DNA of 7,973 bases from Candidatus Bipolaricaulota bacterium (GTDB lineage: Bacteria > Bipolaricaulota > Bipolaricaulia > RBG-16-55-9 > DRXL01). Both the position numbers and the translations under genes were made by a program. Shown here in pieces: positions 1 to 5,781 of the stretch (position 1 is the stretch's first letter; each line of letters opens with the position of its first letter). The DNA lies in NCBI GenBank assembly GCA_026414955.1, contig JAOAIA010000023.1:1-7973 (forward strand), in the 5' to 3' direction. The notes beneath the pieces were generated by a model. That model worked only from the letters and a program-made list of their open reading frames with translations. It did not search any database and was not told where the DNA came from.

Positions 1-1399
1 CAAATTTCTGAATGCGATTATTACCCCGGTCCACTACGTAAGCGATCTTCCCAAAACTATCGAGAGCGATGCTCACAGGGGTCTCAAACTGACCATCGCC
101 AGCACCCTTGGTGCCCCACTTGCTCACAAACCTCCCAGCAGAGTCAAATTTTTGTATGCGATGGTTCCCGCTGTCTACAACGTAGATATAGCCTGTTGGG
201 TCTATAGCTATATCTGTTGGGCCATTGAACTGGCCATCGCCGGGGACAAGCGGACCGCCCCCATCAGGATCGCGACAGCCTTCGCCGGTGCGCAAAAGAC
301 ACTGACTCCCCCAGACAGCAATAGGACGCTTCTCAGTAGGCTTGAATGTCCTGGGATCGAAGACTTGAATGCGATGGTTCTCTGTGTCGGCGACATAGAC
401 GCGTCCTTGGCCGTCTACGGCGATCCCTTTAGGGCTAAGGAACTGGCCTAGAGCGCTTCCTACTTGCCCAAATTGATCGAGAAAGAAGAGCCCCTCGGCC
501 ACCTTGCGCCCGGCAATGAACTCAAAAGTGCTAGGCTGCCGTAAGGCGTCCCGCTTGTCGCTCCGATTCCCTTGCCGATCGACGAGGACAACGCGGAGCT
601 GAATGCGCTGGGCACTGGTACACTTGATGAGAAAATCGAGCTGCCCCTCCTTTTCCCCAAGGACTTTTTCGCTCACGTCGATGCCGTTGGGATCGATGGG
701 CAGCGAGCAGTCTCCCACGCGCTTGGGATCAAAGTTGACCAGGCTAAAGTAGACACGACTCAGTTGCCCCTCGCGATCAACGAAACCGACGAGGACTTTT
801 TGCTCAGCCCCAATAGGGATCTCTGTGGGGAAGACGATCCCGCTGATGATCGGCTCTGGGCCGACGGCCTTGAACGAGAAGACCTTGGGTTGGCTGATAT
901 TTCTCTTGGCATCTTCGAGGGTCACTTCGAGGGTGACATCTTGGGGCACAGTCGTGAAGATACGAAACCCAAAGGCCCCCTTGTCGCTCGTTTGGGCTGG
1001 TGGCTCGAAGCTAAAGACCTGACCGGCTCTGAACGTCCCCGGCGGGGCGTCCTTCACCTCCGTCGCGGCGACGACGCGAAAGCTCACCCTGATGATGTCT
1101 TTATTGAGATCTTCGTACCCGACGGCGCCCTCAAAATCGCTCCCGTCCGCAGCGATCCAATTGATCGCCGTGAGAAACTCCGGAGGCGGCAGGGTGCCGG
1201 AAGGGCACCTCTCAGCAGGCAGCGCTGGGGGCGCGACGACGCACCGACCCTTGGGCAGGAGCACGTACGTCACACGCGGAGCTTCTGGGCTTTCGATCTG
1301 GGACTGCGACAGCAGCCCCGGCGCGTTCAGACCAACAAGCACGAACAGCAAGACGAAGACGAGCACCTGAGCTGTGCCATTCTTCCCCTGGAGACTCAT
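1..1399 (-). CDS. NHL-repeat exported/anchored protein, C-terminus cut off by left edge
   Basis: An open frame of 466 codons runs off the left edge without a stop. I checked the frame at several points along its length and found no shift. Residues about 10-27 are strongly hydrophobic (VLVFVLLFVLVG) after a short Lys-containing start, so this is a signal peptide or an N-terminal anchor. Residues about 35-310 are beta-rich and unassigned. The C-terminal part holds three NHL-type beta-propeller blades, each with a Y-V-(A/V)-D-x-x-N-x-R-I-Q signature, near residues 321-348, 390-417 and 438-466. The first two blades are about 69 residues apart instead of the 48 between the second and third. The extra stretch contains two Cys (CLLRTGEGC) and a DPDGGG loop. 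More blades probably follow, since such propellers usually have six. NHL propellers are binding scaffolds outside the membrane; no ligand or enzyme activity can be named. The ATG at 1399 is fixed by an ideal ribosome site. Confidence 0.85.
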   Translation of the reverse strand, partial: MSLQGKNGTAQVLVFVLLFVLVGLNAPGLLSQSQIESPEAPRVTYVLLPKGRCVVAPPALPAERCPSGTLPPPEFLTAINWIAADGSDFEGAVGYEDLNKDIIRVSFRVVAATEVKDAPPGTFRAGQVFSFEPPAQTSDKGAFGFRIFTTVPQDVTLEVTLEDAKRNISQPKVFSFKAVGPEPIISGIVFPTEIPIGAEQKVLVGFVDREGQLSRVYFSLVNFDPKRVGDCSLPIDPNGIDVSEKVLGEKEGQLDFLIKCTSAQRIQLRVVLVDRQGNRSDKRDALRQPSTFEFIAGRKVAEGLFFLDQFGQVGSALGQFLSPKGIAVDGQGRVYVADTENHRIQVFDPRTFKPTEKRPIAVWGSQCLLRTGEGCRDPDGGGPLVPGDGQFNGPTDIAIDPTGYIYVVDSGNHRIQKFDSAGRFVSKWGTKGAGDGQFETPVSIALDSFGKIAYVVDRGNNRIQKF

Positions 1400-1406
1400 T
1401 TTTTTA

Positions 1407-1414
1407 ACCTCCTT
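1407..1414 (-). promoter_or_regulatory. Ribosome binding site of the NHL-repeat gene
   Basis: On the minus strand this reads AAGGAGGT, a full match to the anti-Shine-Dalgarno core, 7 nt before the ATG at 1399. It settles the start of the NHL-repeat protein. No convincing -10/-35 pair lies between it and the stop of the upstream binding-protein gene, so the NHL gene is probably read by transcription coming through from upstream. Confidence 0.85.
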
Positions 1415-1442
1415 CTCGTCACCCTCATCCCTTCTCTCCTTC

Positions 1443-1493
1443 CCCTCACCAGGGGCGAACAGCCGTTCGCCCCTACCCTGCACTAGGTGAGGG
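1443..1493. repeat. Nested inverted repeat (outer 8-bp arms, inner 24-nt palindrome)
   Basis: Outer arms ccctcacc (1443-1450) and ggtgaggg (1486-1493) enclose an inner hairpin at 1451-1474. The inner hairpin has perfect 10-bp arms, aggggcgaac and gttcgcccct, around a 4-nt loop (agcc). The sequence is unlike coding DNA and lies between two same-strand genes. No T tract follows in the transcribed direction, so a simple intrinsic terminator is unlikely. It looks like a short interspersed palindromic element of the kind scattered between genes in many bacterial genomes; a role in mRNA folding is possible. Confidence 0.7.
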
Positions 1494-1500
1494 TGCCCCC

Positions 1501-1524
1501 AGGGGCAGGGTTAACCCTGCCCCT
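1501..1524. repeat. Perfect 24-bp palindrome overlapping a stop codon
   Basis: The first half, aggggcagggtt, is the exact reverse complement of the second half, aaccctgcccct, so the whole 24 bp is a perfect palindrome. Its edge overlaps the TAG stop (1523-1525) of the binding-protein gene, so the repeat appears to supply two bases of the stop codon. It has the same length and the same AGGGGC/GCCCCT ends as the inner palindrome at 1451-1474, but a different core. Whether it acts as a terminator, an RNA-stabilising hairpin or a mobile repeat cannot be decided; the T-rich tail expected of an intrinsic terminator is missing. Confidence 0.8.
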
Positions 1525-2788
1525 ACTTAAAATGCGGCGGCAGGACATACGAGCCGGTTGCGTATTCGTTGGGATAGAGCACGACTCGCGCCCCGTTGGG
1601 CGCAATCTGGGTATAGAACGGCCGCACCCCGTCGAACGCGGGCGCTCCCCCGGTCTTGTTCAGGCCGTAGACCTGATCGTGGGCTACGGCGAGCTTCAAC
1701 GGATCGCGCTGCTGCTCCTCTAGAGTGTAGAAGCGAATCAGGCCCACGACCCCGGTCATCCGTGTTCCCTCAAGCGCGTTTACTAAAGCATCGGCATCGG
1801 TAGAGCGCGCGCGAGAGAGTGCGTCGGCCAGCGCATAGACAGCGTCATACGTTGTCGCTGCCGTGAAGACCGGCCGTGCGCCAAAGCGCGCTTGATAGTT
1901 CTTATAGAAATCGCTAGTTTTGGGGCTCACTTTTGTGGTCTCCGCAGCGAAATCCGTGACCACGTAGCCCGCGGCTGCGCCCTTCAGATCGTCAGAGAGC
2001 AACGCTTCGTTCCAGCCGAAGAGTGCTACTTTCACTTTGTTGGCCGACCAGCCTTGAGCAAATTCTGCTCCGACCTTGGCGTCAAAGAACGCCGTGATCG
2101 CTGCGGGGACATTGATCCTTTGCAGGCGCTCTAAGAGCGCCCCAGCCTGGCCCTCCCCCAGGTTGCCCACGACATCCAAGCCCGCTCGCGAGAGCTTGGG
2201 GAGCAAGGCGACGCGAAAGTCTGCACTCAGCTTCGACGTGTCGCCGACAAGCGCCACAGCATTGGAAGAGAGCACCTTCTCTTTGACGAGGCGCCCGACC
2301 AAGAACTCACGAGCGAACTCCCCGCCGTCAAACGCTTGGGCCGCTGCTCCAACGATGCCAGCACGAAAGATATACTTGAAATTGGCAAAGTTCCCGGCAA
2401 CCTCATCGGTGCCCCCAACTGACGTCCCTGTGATGAGGAAGGGCTTCTTCACACGGGGGATATCGAGCAAGAGCGCGGGGATCGTCTCAGGGCGAGAAAG
2501 CCCCACAAGAGCATCGGCCCCTCTGTTGGCCAGATCACTCACGACGTTGCGGGCGCGAGCCGGATCGATCTCGCTCCCCAAGTCCCCCACCACGACTCGA
2601 AACCTCAGTTCATCGGCAGCAAGCTGGCCCCCGTTGAGGATCCCCTGTCCGAGAGGGGAGCTGGTACTCCCCAAAAGCCCCACGGTCAACGTCTGCTGGC
2701 CAGAGCCTCGGGAGTGCCCAAGGAGCACAGAAGCTGCTGCCACGCCCAAGGCCTGCAAAAAGCTCCGGCGGCTCATGGCGGCACGCAT
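1523..2788 (-). CDS. ABC-type branched-chain amino acid (LivJ-like) solute-binding protein, Tat-exported
   Basis: The 421-residue product begins with a twin-arginine signal: S-R-R-S-F-L-Q at residues 6-12, then a hydrophobic run (ALGVAAASVLLG), with maturation likely near residue 30. The mature part matches the type I periplasmic binding protein fold (Peripla_BP_6): QTLTVGLLGS and LGQGILNGGQLAADE open lobe 1, ADALVGLSRPETIPAL follows, NAVALVGDTS marks the switch to lobe 2, and FTAATTYDAVYALADAL is the usual late helix. Family members capture amino acids, amides or other small polar solutes for an ABC importer; the ligand cannot be read here. No permease or ATPase gene lies in the window, so its partner is elsewhere or the protein is an orphan sensor. 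The start at 2788 is chosen over the internal Met at 2776 because AAGGAGG lies 6 nt upstream. A promoter with a palindrome precedes it, so the gene is probably controlled separately from the aldolase gene. Confidence 0.88.
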   Translation of the reverse strand: MRAAMSRRSFLQALGVAAASVLLGHSRGSGQQTLTVGLLGSTSSPLGQGILNGGQLAADELRFRVVVGDLGSEIDPARARNVVSDLANRGADALVGLSRPETIPALLLDIPRVKKPFLITGTSVGGTDEVAGNFANFKYIFRAGIVGAAAQAFDGGEFAREFLVGRLVKEKVLSSNAVALVGDTSKLSADFRVALLPKLSRAGLDVVGNLGEGQAGALLERLQRINVPAAITAFFDAKVGAEFAQGWSANKVKVALFGWNEALLSDDLKGAAAGYVVTDFAAETTKVSPKTSDFYKNYQARFGARPVFTAATTYDAVYALADALSRARSTDADALVNALEGTRMTGVVGLIRFYTLEEQQRDPLKLAVAHDQVYGLNKTGGAPAFDGVRPFYTQIAPNGARVVLYPNEYATGSYVLPPHFK

Positions 2789-2794
2789 AGATAG

Positions 2795-2801
2795 CCTCCT
2801 T
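2795..2801 (-). promoter_or_regulatory. Ribosome binding site of the solute-binding protein gene
   Basis: AAGGAGG on the minus strand, 6 nt before the ATG at 2788. For the internal ATG at 2776 the distance would be 18 nt, so this site decides for the longer protein, in which the twin-arginine motif begins at residue 6. Confidence 0.85.
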
Positions 2802-2811
2802 CGTCCGCTCT

Positions 2812-2840
2812 ATTATAGCACGAAACGACTTTCGTGCCTA
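2812..2840 (-). promoter_or_regulatory. Sigma-70-type promoter with extended -10 for the binding-protein gene
   Basis: The minus strand reads TGCTATAAT at 2812-2820, a perfect extended -10 (TGn-TATAAT). A -35-like TAGGCA (4 of 6 matches to TTGACA) lies at 2835-2840 with a 17-bp spacer. Transcription would start about 10-15 bases before the ribosome site, giving a very short leader. A weaker alternative pair (TTGCCC at 2878-2883 with TACTAT 16 bp further) exists upstream. The distance from the -10 to the gene and the quality of the -10 make this the best promoter in the window; it has not been tested. Confidence 0.6.
2818..2837. promoter_or_regulatory. Candidate operator: 20-bp palindrome between -10 and -35
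   Basis: Perfect 8-bp arms gcacgaaa (2818-2825) and tttcgtgc (2830-2837) surround a central cgac. The palindrome fills the spacer of the promoter above and touches its -35. This is where dimeric repressors of the TetR, GntR or LacI type often bind. It could instead be an RNA hairpin ending the upstream aldolase transcript, but the bases after it in that direction (TATAATAGAGCG) are not U-rich. No regulator gene is present in the window to pair with it. Confidence 0.45.
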
Positions 2841-2903
2841 GAGCAATGGACATTCATAGTAAAATACCGTCCACGGAGGGCAAAAGTTTCAATCTCATCC
2901 GTG

Positions 2904-3932
2904 CTAGGGACGGCTGAGAATCTCTTGAAGGGCTTGAGCAGCTCGCGAGACGTCTTCTCTTGTTACGTCCAGATGCGTCACCAGCCGCACGCGGCGCGGC
3001 CCAATCGCTAACGCCCAAATATCGCACTGTCTCAGCTCGGCGATGAGCTTCTCAGCAGGGGTCTTCGTCAGCTCGAAGATCACGATATTGGTCTCGACCG
3101 GCTCCAGCCGCACTTCGGGAATTTTTTGCAGCGCGTCCGCGAGAACCTGGGCGTTCTCGTGGTCTTCGGCGAGGCGCTCAATATGATGCTCTAACGCATA
3201 CAGCCCCGCCGCCGCGAGAATCCCGACCTGGCGCATCCCCCCGCCGAGCATCTTGCGCACTCTGCGGGCTTTTTCGATGAATTCCGCCGAACCGACGAGC
3301 ATCGAGCCGACCGGCGCTCCTAACCCCTTCGACAGACAGAACATCACCGAATCGAAGCCTTCTGTCAGCTCCTTCACTGAGTGCCCTGTTGCTACGGCAG
3401 CGTTGAAGATCCGTGCCCCGTCCAAGTGCACAGCTAAGCTGCGCTCGTGTGCCTTCTCTACGATCTCTCTGGCCCATTCGAGGGGATAGACCCCGCCGCC
3501 CTTGAAATTATGAGTGTTTTCTAAACAGATCAATCGTGTCTGGGCGTAGTAATAGACTGTCGGGCGAAGAGCTGATTCAATCTGCTCCCAACGCAGAAAT
3601 CCCCGCGCGCTGGGGATCGGTCGGGGCATCACTCCCGAAAACGCCCCCATCATCGCCATCTCAGAATTAAAGATATGCGAGGCTTCCTCGAGAATCACTT
3701 CGTCGCCCGGCTGCGTGTGCACTTTGATAGCGATCTGATTCCCCATCGTCCCTGACGGGACGAAGAGTGCTGCGTCGCGCCCGAAGAGCTGCGCTGCGTA
3801 TTCTTGAAGCTTATGGACTGTGGGGTCTTCGCCGAAGACGTCGTCACCGACTTCGGCTTGGGCCATCGCCTGGCGCATCGCGGGCGTCGGCTTTGTGACC
3901 GTGTCGCTGCGCAGGTCTATCACTTTACGCAT
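2904..3932 (-). CDS. ltaE: Low-specificity L-threonine aldolase
   Basis: A PLP enzyme of fold type I that splits L-threonine or L-allo-threonine into glycine and acetaldehyde in the cytoplasm. The 342-residue frame begins with the family hallmark V-I-D-L-R-S-D-T-V-T-K-P-T (residues 4-16), followed by V-G-D-D-V-F-G-E-D-P-T (28-38). Visible active-site residues are His86 (ring stacking over PLP), Asp171 and Arg174 in H-L-D-G-A-R-I-F-N, and the PLP-binding Lys202 in S-K-G-L-G-A-P-V-G-S. The C-terminal R-L-V-T-H-L-D-V-T is also typical, and the length is normal. The start is taken at the ATG at 3932 because relatives begin right at this motif. A GTG at 3953 would add seven residues encoded inside the neighbouring repeat. 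Neither start has a clear ribosome site, so translation may be modest or coupled. The gene stands alone between a copper lipoprotein and a binding protein, with no obvious functional link to either. Confidence 0.93.
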   Translation of the reverse strand: MRKVIDLRSDTVTKPTPAMRQAMAQAEVGDDVFGEDPTVHKLQEYAAQLFGRDAALFVPSGTMGNQIAIKVHTQPGDEVILEEASHIFNSEMAMMGAFSGVMPRPIPSARGFLRWEQIESALRPTVYYYAQTRLICLENTHNFKGGGVYPLEWAREIVEKAHERSLAVHLDGARIFNAAVATGHSVKELTEGFDSVMFCLSKGLGAPVGSMLVGSAEFIEKARRVRKMLGGGMRQVGILAAAGLYALEHHIERLAEDHENAQVLADALQKIPEVRLEPVETNIVIFELTKTPAEKLIAELRQCDIWALAIGPRRVRLVTHLDVTREDVSRAAQALQEILSRP

Positions 3933-3941
3933 AGAATCGAA

Positions 3942-4001
3942 AGAGGCCCTCACCCCCGGCCTCTCTCCCCGGGAGAGGGGTGGGACAGGGGGAGGGCCTC
4001 T
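3942..4001. repeat. 60-bp GC-rich inverted-repeat element between lipoprotein and aldolase genes
   Basis: Perfect 10-bp outer arms, agaggccctc (3942-3951) and gagggcctct (3992-4001), enclose an inner hairpin ctctccc/gggagag centred near 3970. The element begins 6 bases after the lipoprotein stop codon and ends 9 bases before the aldolase ATG. Its parts (CCCTCACCCC, then CTCTCCC and GGGAGAGGGG) recur in the gap at 4964-5062. It resembles common intergenic palindromic repeats. A strong RNA fold here could separate expression of the two genes, but no U tract is present. Confidence 0.7.
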
Positions 4002-4007
4002 CTACTC

Positions 4008-4949
4008 CTACGGCTGCACGATGATCTTGCCCTTCATGTCTAGTGCCTCATGGGGAAAGCAGAAGTACTCGTACTCCCCAGGGACGGTGAACGTATACTC
4101 ATACGTCTGGCCCTGAGCAGTAAGTAACGTCGAGTCGAAGGCCTCCGCGCCCGCGGGGATCTTGTCGGGATAGGCTTGCGCCGAGTGCGTGCACGCCACG
4201 CCCGCCTCGCACTCGTTCACCCATCTTACAGTGTCCCCAACTTTGATGGTCAGCTCCGCAGGGTCGAAGAAGTGCCGCCCATCAGCGGTGCTCACCATCT
4301 TCACGATATGAATGGAAGCTTGCTGCGGTGCTGTGACAGTGATCGTCTTCTCCGCCGACGCCGTAGAGCCGTCGGGAGCCGTCACGATGAGCTTGACTGT
4401 GTACGTCCCCTCGGTCGTGAACGTATGAGTCGGGTTGGCTTCGGAGCTTGTGGAGCCGTCGCCGAAGTCCCAGGTGTAGCTCGCTGCTGTGCCTTGGACT
4501 TCCGCAGTGAACGAGACTTCCAAGGGGGCAGGGCCCTCGGTGACGCTCGCGGAGATTGCTACAGAAAGCGCCGGCGTCACTGTGATCTCGATCTGGGCTG
4601 TCTGTTTGGATTCGAGTTTAGGGCTTGTTTCTCTGGCTTGCGCCGCGGTCTTGACCGTCAGCTTGACGGTATACGTCCCGGCAGAACCGTAGGCGTGCGA
4701 GGCCGTCTGACCCGTGCCCTTCGAGCCATCACCGAAGTCCCACTCAAAGACGATATCTTGGGTAACTTCCTTGCCGGCGTCGTCCTTGGCCGACCCGCGA
4801 AACTCGACAGACTGACCGACTGCAAACTGCGCACCACTCTGTGGATTGGTGATAGCTGCTGTCGGCGGCTTGACGCCTCCACCGCAGCCCGTTACGAGCG
4901 TCCCGATGAGCAAGAGCGTCCCGACAACCAATACCGATGTAGTTCTCAT
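4008..4949 (-). CDS. Lipoprotein with two PKD domains and a C-terminal plastocyanin-like copper domain
   Basis: The 313-residue protein starts with a lipoprotein signal: a hydrophobic stretch at residues 6-19 and the lipobox V-T-G-C, with Cys22 as the lipid-carrying residue and a flexible GGG linker after it. Two PKD domains follow, with W-D-F-G-D-G-S at residues 70-76 and 160-166, each closed by G-T-Y-T-V-K-L. Residues about 211-313 form a cupredoxin: F-D-P-A-E-L-T-I-K-V-G-D-T-V-R-W-V-N, then His255, and C-F-P-H-E-A-L-D-M giving Cys297, His300 and Met305 in the C-x2-H-x4-M spacing of plastocyanin. All four type 1 copper ligands are therefore present. Cys247 and Cys253 may form a disulfide. 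It probably binds copper and passes electrons at the outer face of the membrane on a PKD stalk; the partner is unknown. AAAGGAGGT at 4954-4962 fixes the start. Copper binding is inferred from the residues alone. Confidence 0.88.
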   Translation of the reverse strand: MRTTSVLVVGTLLLIGTLVTGCGGGVKPPTAAITNPQSGAQFAVGQSVEFRGSAKDDAGKEVTQDIVFEWDFGDGSKGTGQTASHAYGSAGTYTVKLTVKTAAQARETSPKLESKQTAQIEITVTPALSVAISASVTEGPAPLEVSFTAEVQGTAASYTWDFGDGSTSSEANPTHTFTTEGTYTVKLIVTAPDGSTASAEKTITVTAPQQASIHIVKMVSTADGRHFFDPAELTIKVGDTVRWVNECEAGVACTHSAQAYPDKIPAGAEAFDSTLLTAQGQTYEYTFTVPGEYEYFCFPHEALDMKGKIIVQP

Positions 4950-4970
4950 CTGTACCTCCTTTCCTCATCC

Positions 4971-5062
4971 TCACCCCGAAGCGTTTTGATGCGACCGCCG
5001 ATCGAGAAAGATGCTGCATCAAAACGCTTCGCCCCGGCCCCTCCCCCTGCGAGGGAGAGGGG
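4971..5062. repeat. GC-rich palindromic repeat interrupted by a second element
   Basis: Leaving out 4978-5031, the flanks join to read cctcacccc followed directly by ccccggcccctcccc and a gagggagagggg arm. That resembles the CCCTCACCCC-CCTCTCCC layout of the element at 3942-4001. The right part folds as an 11-bp stem (5038-5048 with 5052-5062, one mismatch that becomes G-U in the minus-strand RNA) with a 3-nt loop. It begins 5 bases after the pcm stop codon, so it could serve as a 3'-end hairpin for the trkH-trmY-pcm transcript, although no U run follows. Confidence 0.55.
4978..5031. mobile_element. Possible 54-bp MITE-like insertion with near-perfect terminal inverted repeats
   Basis: The ends are gaagcgttttgatgc (4978-4992) and gcatcaaaacgcttc (5016-5030), an exact 15-bp inverted pair around a 23-nt middle. 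One more base pairs on the outside (c4977 with g5031). The base tetrad cccc stands on both sides (4974-4977 and 5032-5035), as a short target duplication would, although in such C-rich DNA this could be chance. It encodes no protein. It could equally be a stem-loop belonging to the pcm 3' end or the lipoprotein 5' region. Confidence 0.4.
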
Positions 5063-5067
5063 AGAAG

Positions 5068-5781
5068 CTACAAGAGATGCTGGAGCCAGGTTTCTTCATC
5101 CGGCCAGCCCTCTTTCCCCACGAGCGGCAAGAAACTACACGCGCATAGCTCCTCACGGCGCAGTCTTTCTCCTTCTTTGGTGAGAGCCAGCAGCGTCTGT
5201 AGCTGCCGCCCGCCCACAGGGATGACCAACCGCCCTCCCTCAGCAAGCTGCTCGACTAATGCTTTGGGCACCTCCGGCGCGGCAGCCGTGACGATGATCT
5301 TGTCAAACGGCGCTGCTTCAGGCCACCCCAGCGTCCCGTCGCCCACGAGAAAGCTGATGTTGGTATATCCCGCCTCTGTCAGGAGTTTTCTCGCTTTTTC
5401 GGAGAGATCAGCAAAGCGCTCGATCGTATAGACGTGTCGAGCAAGCTCAGCCAAGATCGCCGTCTGATACCCCGAGCCGGTGCCGATCTCCAGCACCCGG
5501 TCTGTCTTCGTGAGCTGTAGCGCTTGGGTCATCAGAGCGACGATATACGGCTGGGAGATCGTCTGACCGCGGTCAATGGGCACGGGATGATCAGCATACG
5601 CGTGATCCCACAGGGAGTTAGCGATGAACAGATGACGTGGGATGCGACGCATGACCTCTAAGACCTTCTGGTCGGTGATGCCTTGGGCCTCGAGGCGTCG
5701 CACCATCTCCAGGCGATCCTTCTGGGGCGACCCACTCGATGGAACGTCCTTCTTCAAACGATCATCCCCGTTTTGGAACAC
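5068..5781 (-). CDS. pcm: Protein-L-isoaspartate O-methyltransferase
   Basis: Repairs aged proteins by methylating isoaspartyl residues with S-adenosylmethionine in the cytoplasm. With the GTG at 5781 the product has 237 residues. The family order is clear: G-I-T-D-Q-K-V-L-E-V-M near 34-44, P-R-H-L-F at 48-52, R-G-Q-T-I-S-Q-P-Y at 71-79 (substrate site), the SAM motif V-L-E-I-G-T-G-S-G-Y at 96-105, A-P-F-D-K-I-I-V-T-A-A-A at 157-168, G-G-R-L-V-I-P-V-G at 182-190, and F-L-P-L-V-G-K-E-G-W near the end. No upstream ATG exists in frame. Starts at TTG 5823, GTG 5781, TTG 5757 or ATG 5706 are possible; the ATG would cut into the conserved helix R-L-E-M-V-R-R-L. GTG 5781 overlaps the end of the SerK-like gene by 20 bases, which suggests translational coupling. 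It is the last gene of the trkH-trmY group. The enzyme call is firm; the exact start is not. Confidence 0.93.
   Translation of the reverse strand: MFQNGDDRLKKDVPSSGSPQKDRLEMVRRLEAQGITDQKVLEVMRRIPRHLFIANSLWDHAYADHPVPIDRGQTISQPYIVALMTQALQLTKTDRVLEIGTGSGYQTAILAELARHVYTIERFADLSEKARKLLTEAGYTNISFLVGDGTLGWPEAAPFDKIIVTAAAPEVPKALVEQLAEGGRLVIPVGGRQLQTLLALTKEGERLRREELCACSFLPLVGKEGWPDEETWLQHLL

Noticed and set aside
1..460. Tandem DNA repeats or a CRISPR-like array
   Set aside because: The recurring tgcgatggtt-like words come from the coding of successive NHL blades (NHRIQ), at protein-repeat spacing and with diverged sequence.
572..1486. Plus-strand frame of 304 codons
   Set aside because: It runs antisense to the NHL-repeat gene, has low-complexity charged content with no recognisable domain, and reads on into the palindromic intergenic repeats. 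The minus-strand frame has NHL signatures and an ideal ribosome site.
1443..1524. Intrinsic transcription terminator for the binding-protein gene
   Set aside because: The hairpins are strong, but no U-rich run follows in the minus-strand direction, so I list them as repeats. A termination role is not excluded.
2818..2837. Terminator of ltaE
   Set aside because: The bases after the hairpin in the transcribed direction are not U-rich, and the palindrome fits exactly between -10 and -35 elements, so an operator is the better reading.
2076..3011. Plus-strand frame of 311 codons
   Set aside because: It crosses the antisense of the binding-protein gene, the promoter gap and the end of ltaE. Its Ser/Arg/Pro-rich translation has no family features.
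3933..3953. Longer ltaE start at GTG 3953
   Set aside because: It would add seven residues partly encoded by the inverted-repeat element, while relatives begin at the MxxVIDLRSDTVTKPT motif. Kept only as an alternative.
4176..5183. Plus-strand frame of 335 codons
   Set aside because: It is antisense to the copper lipoprotein and the end of pcm and spans the nested repeats. The Arg/Cys-rich composition is typical of a shadow frame.
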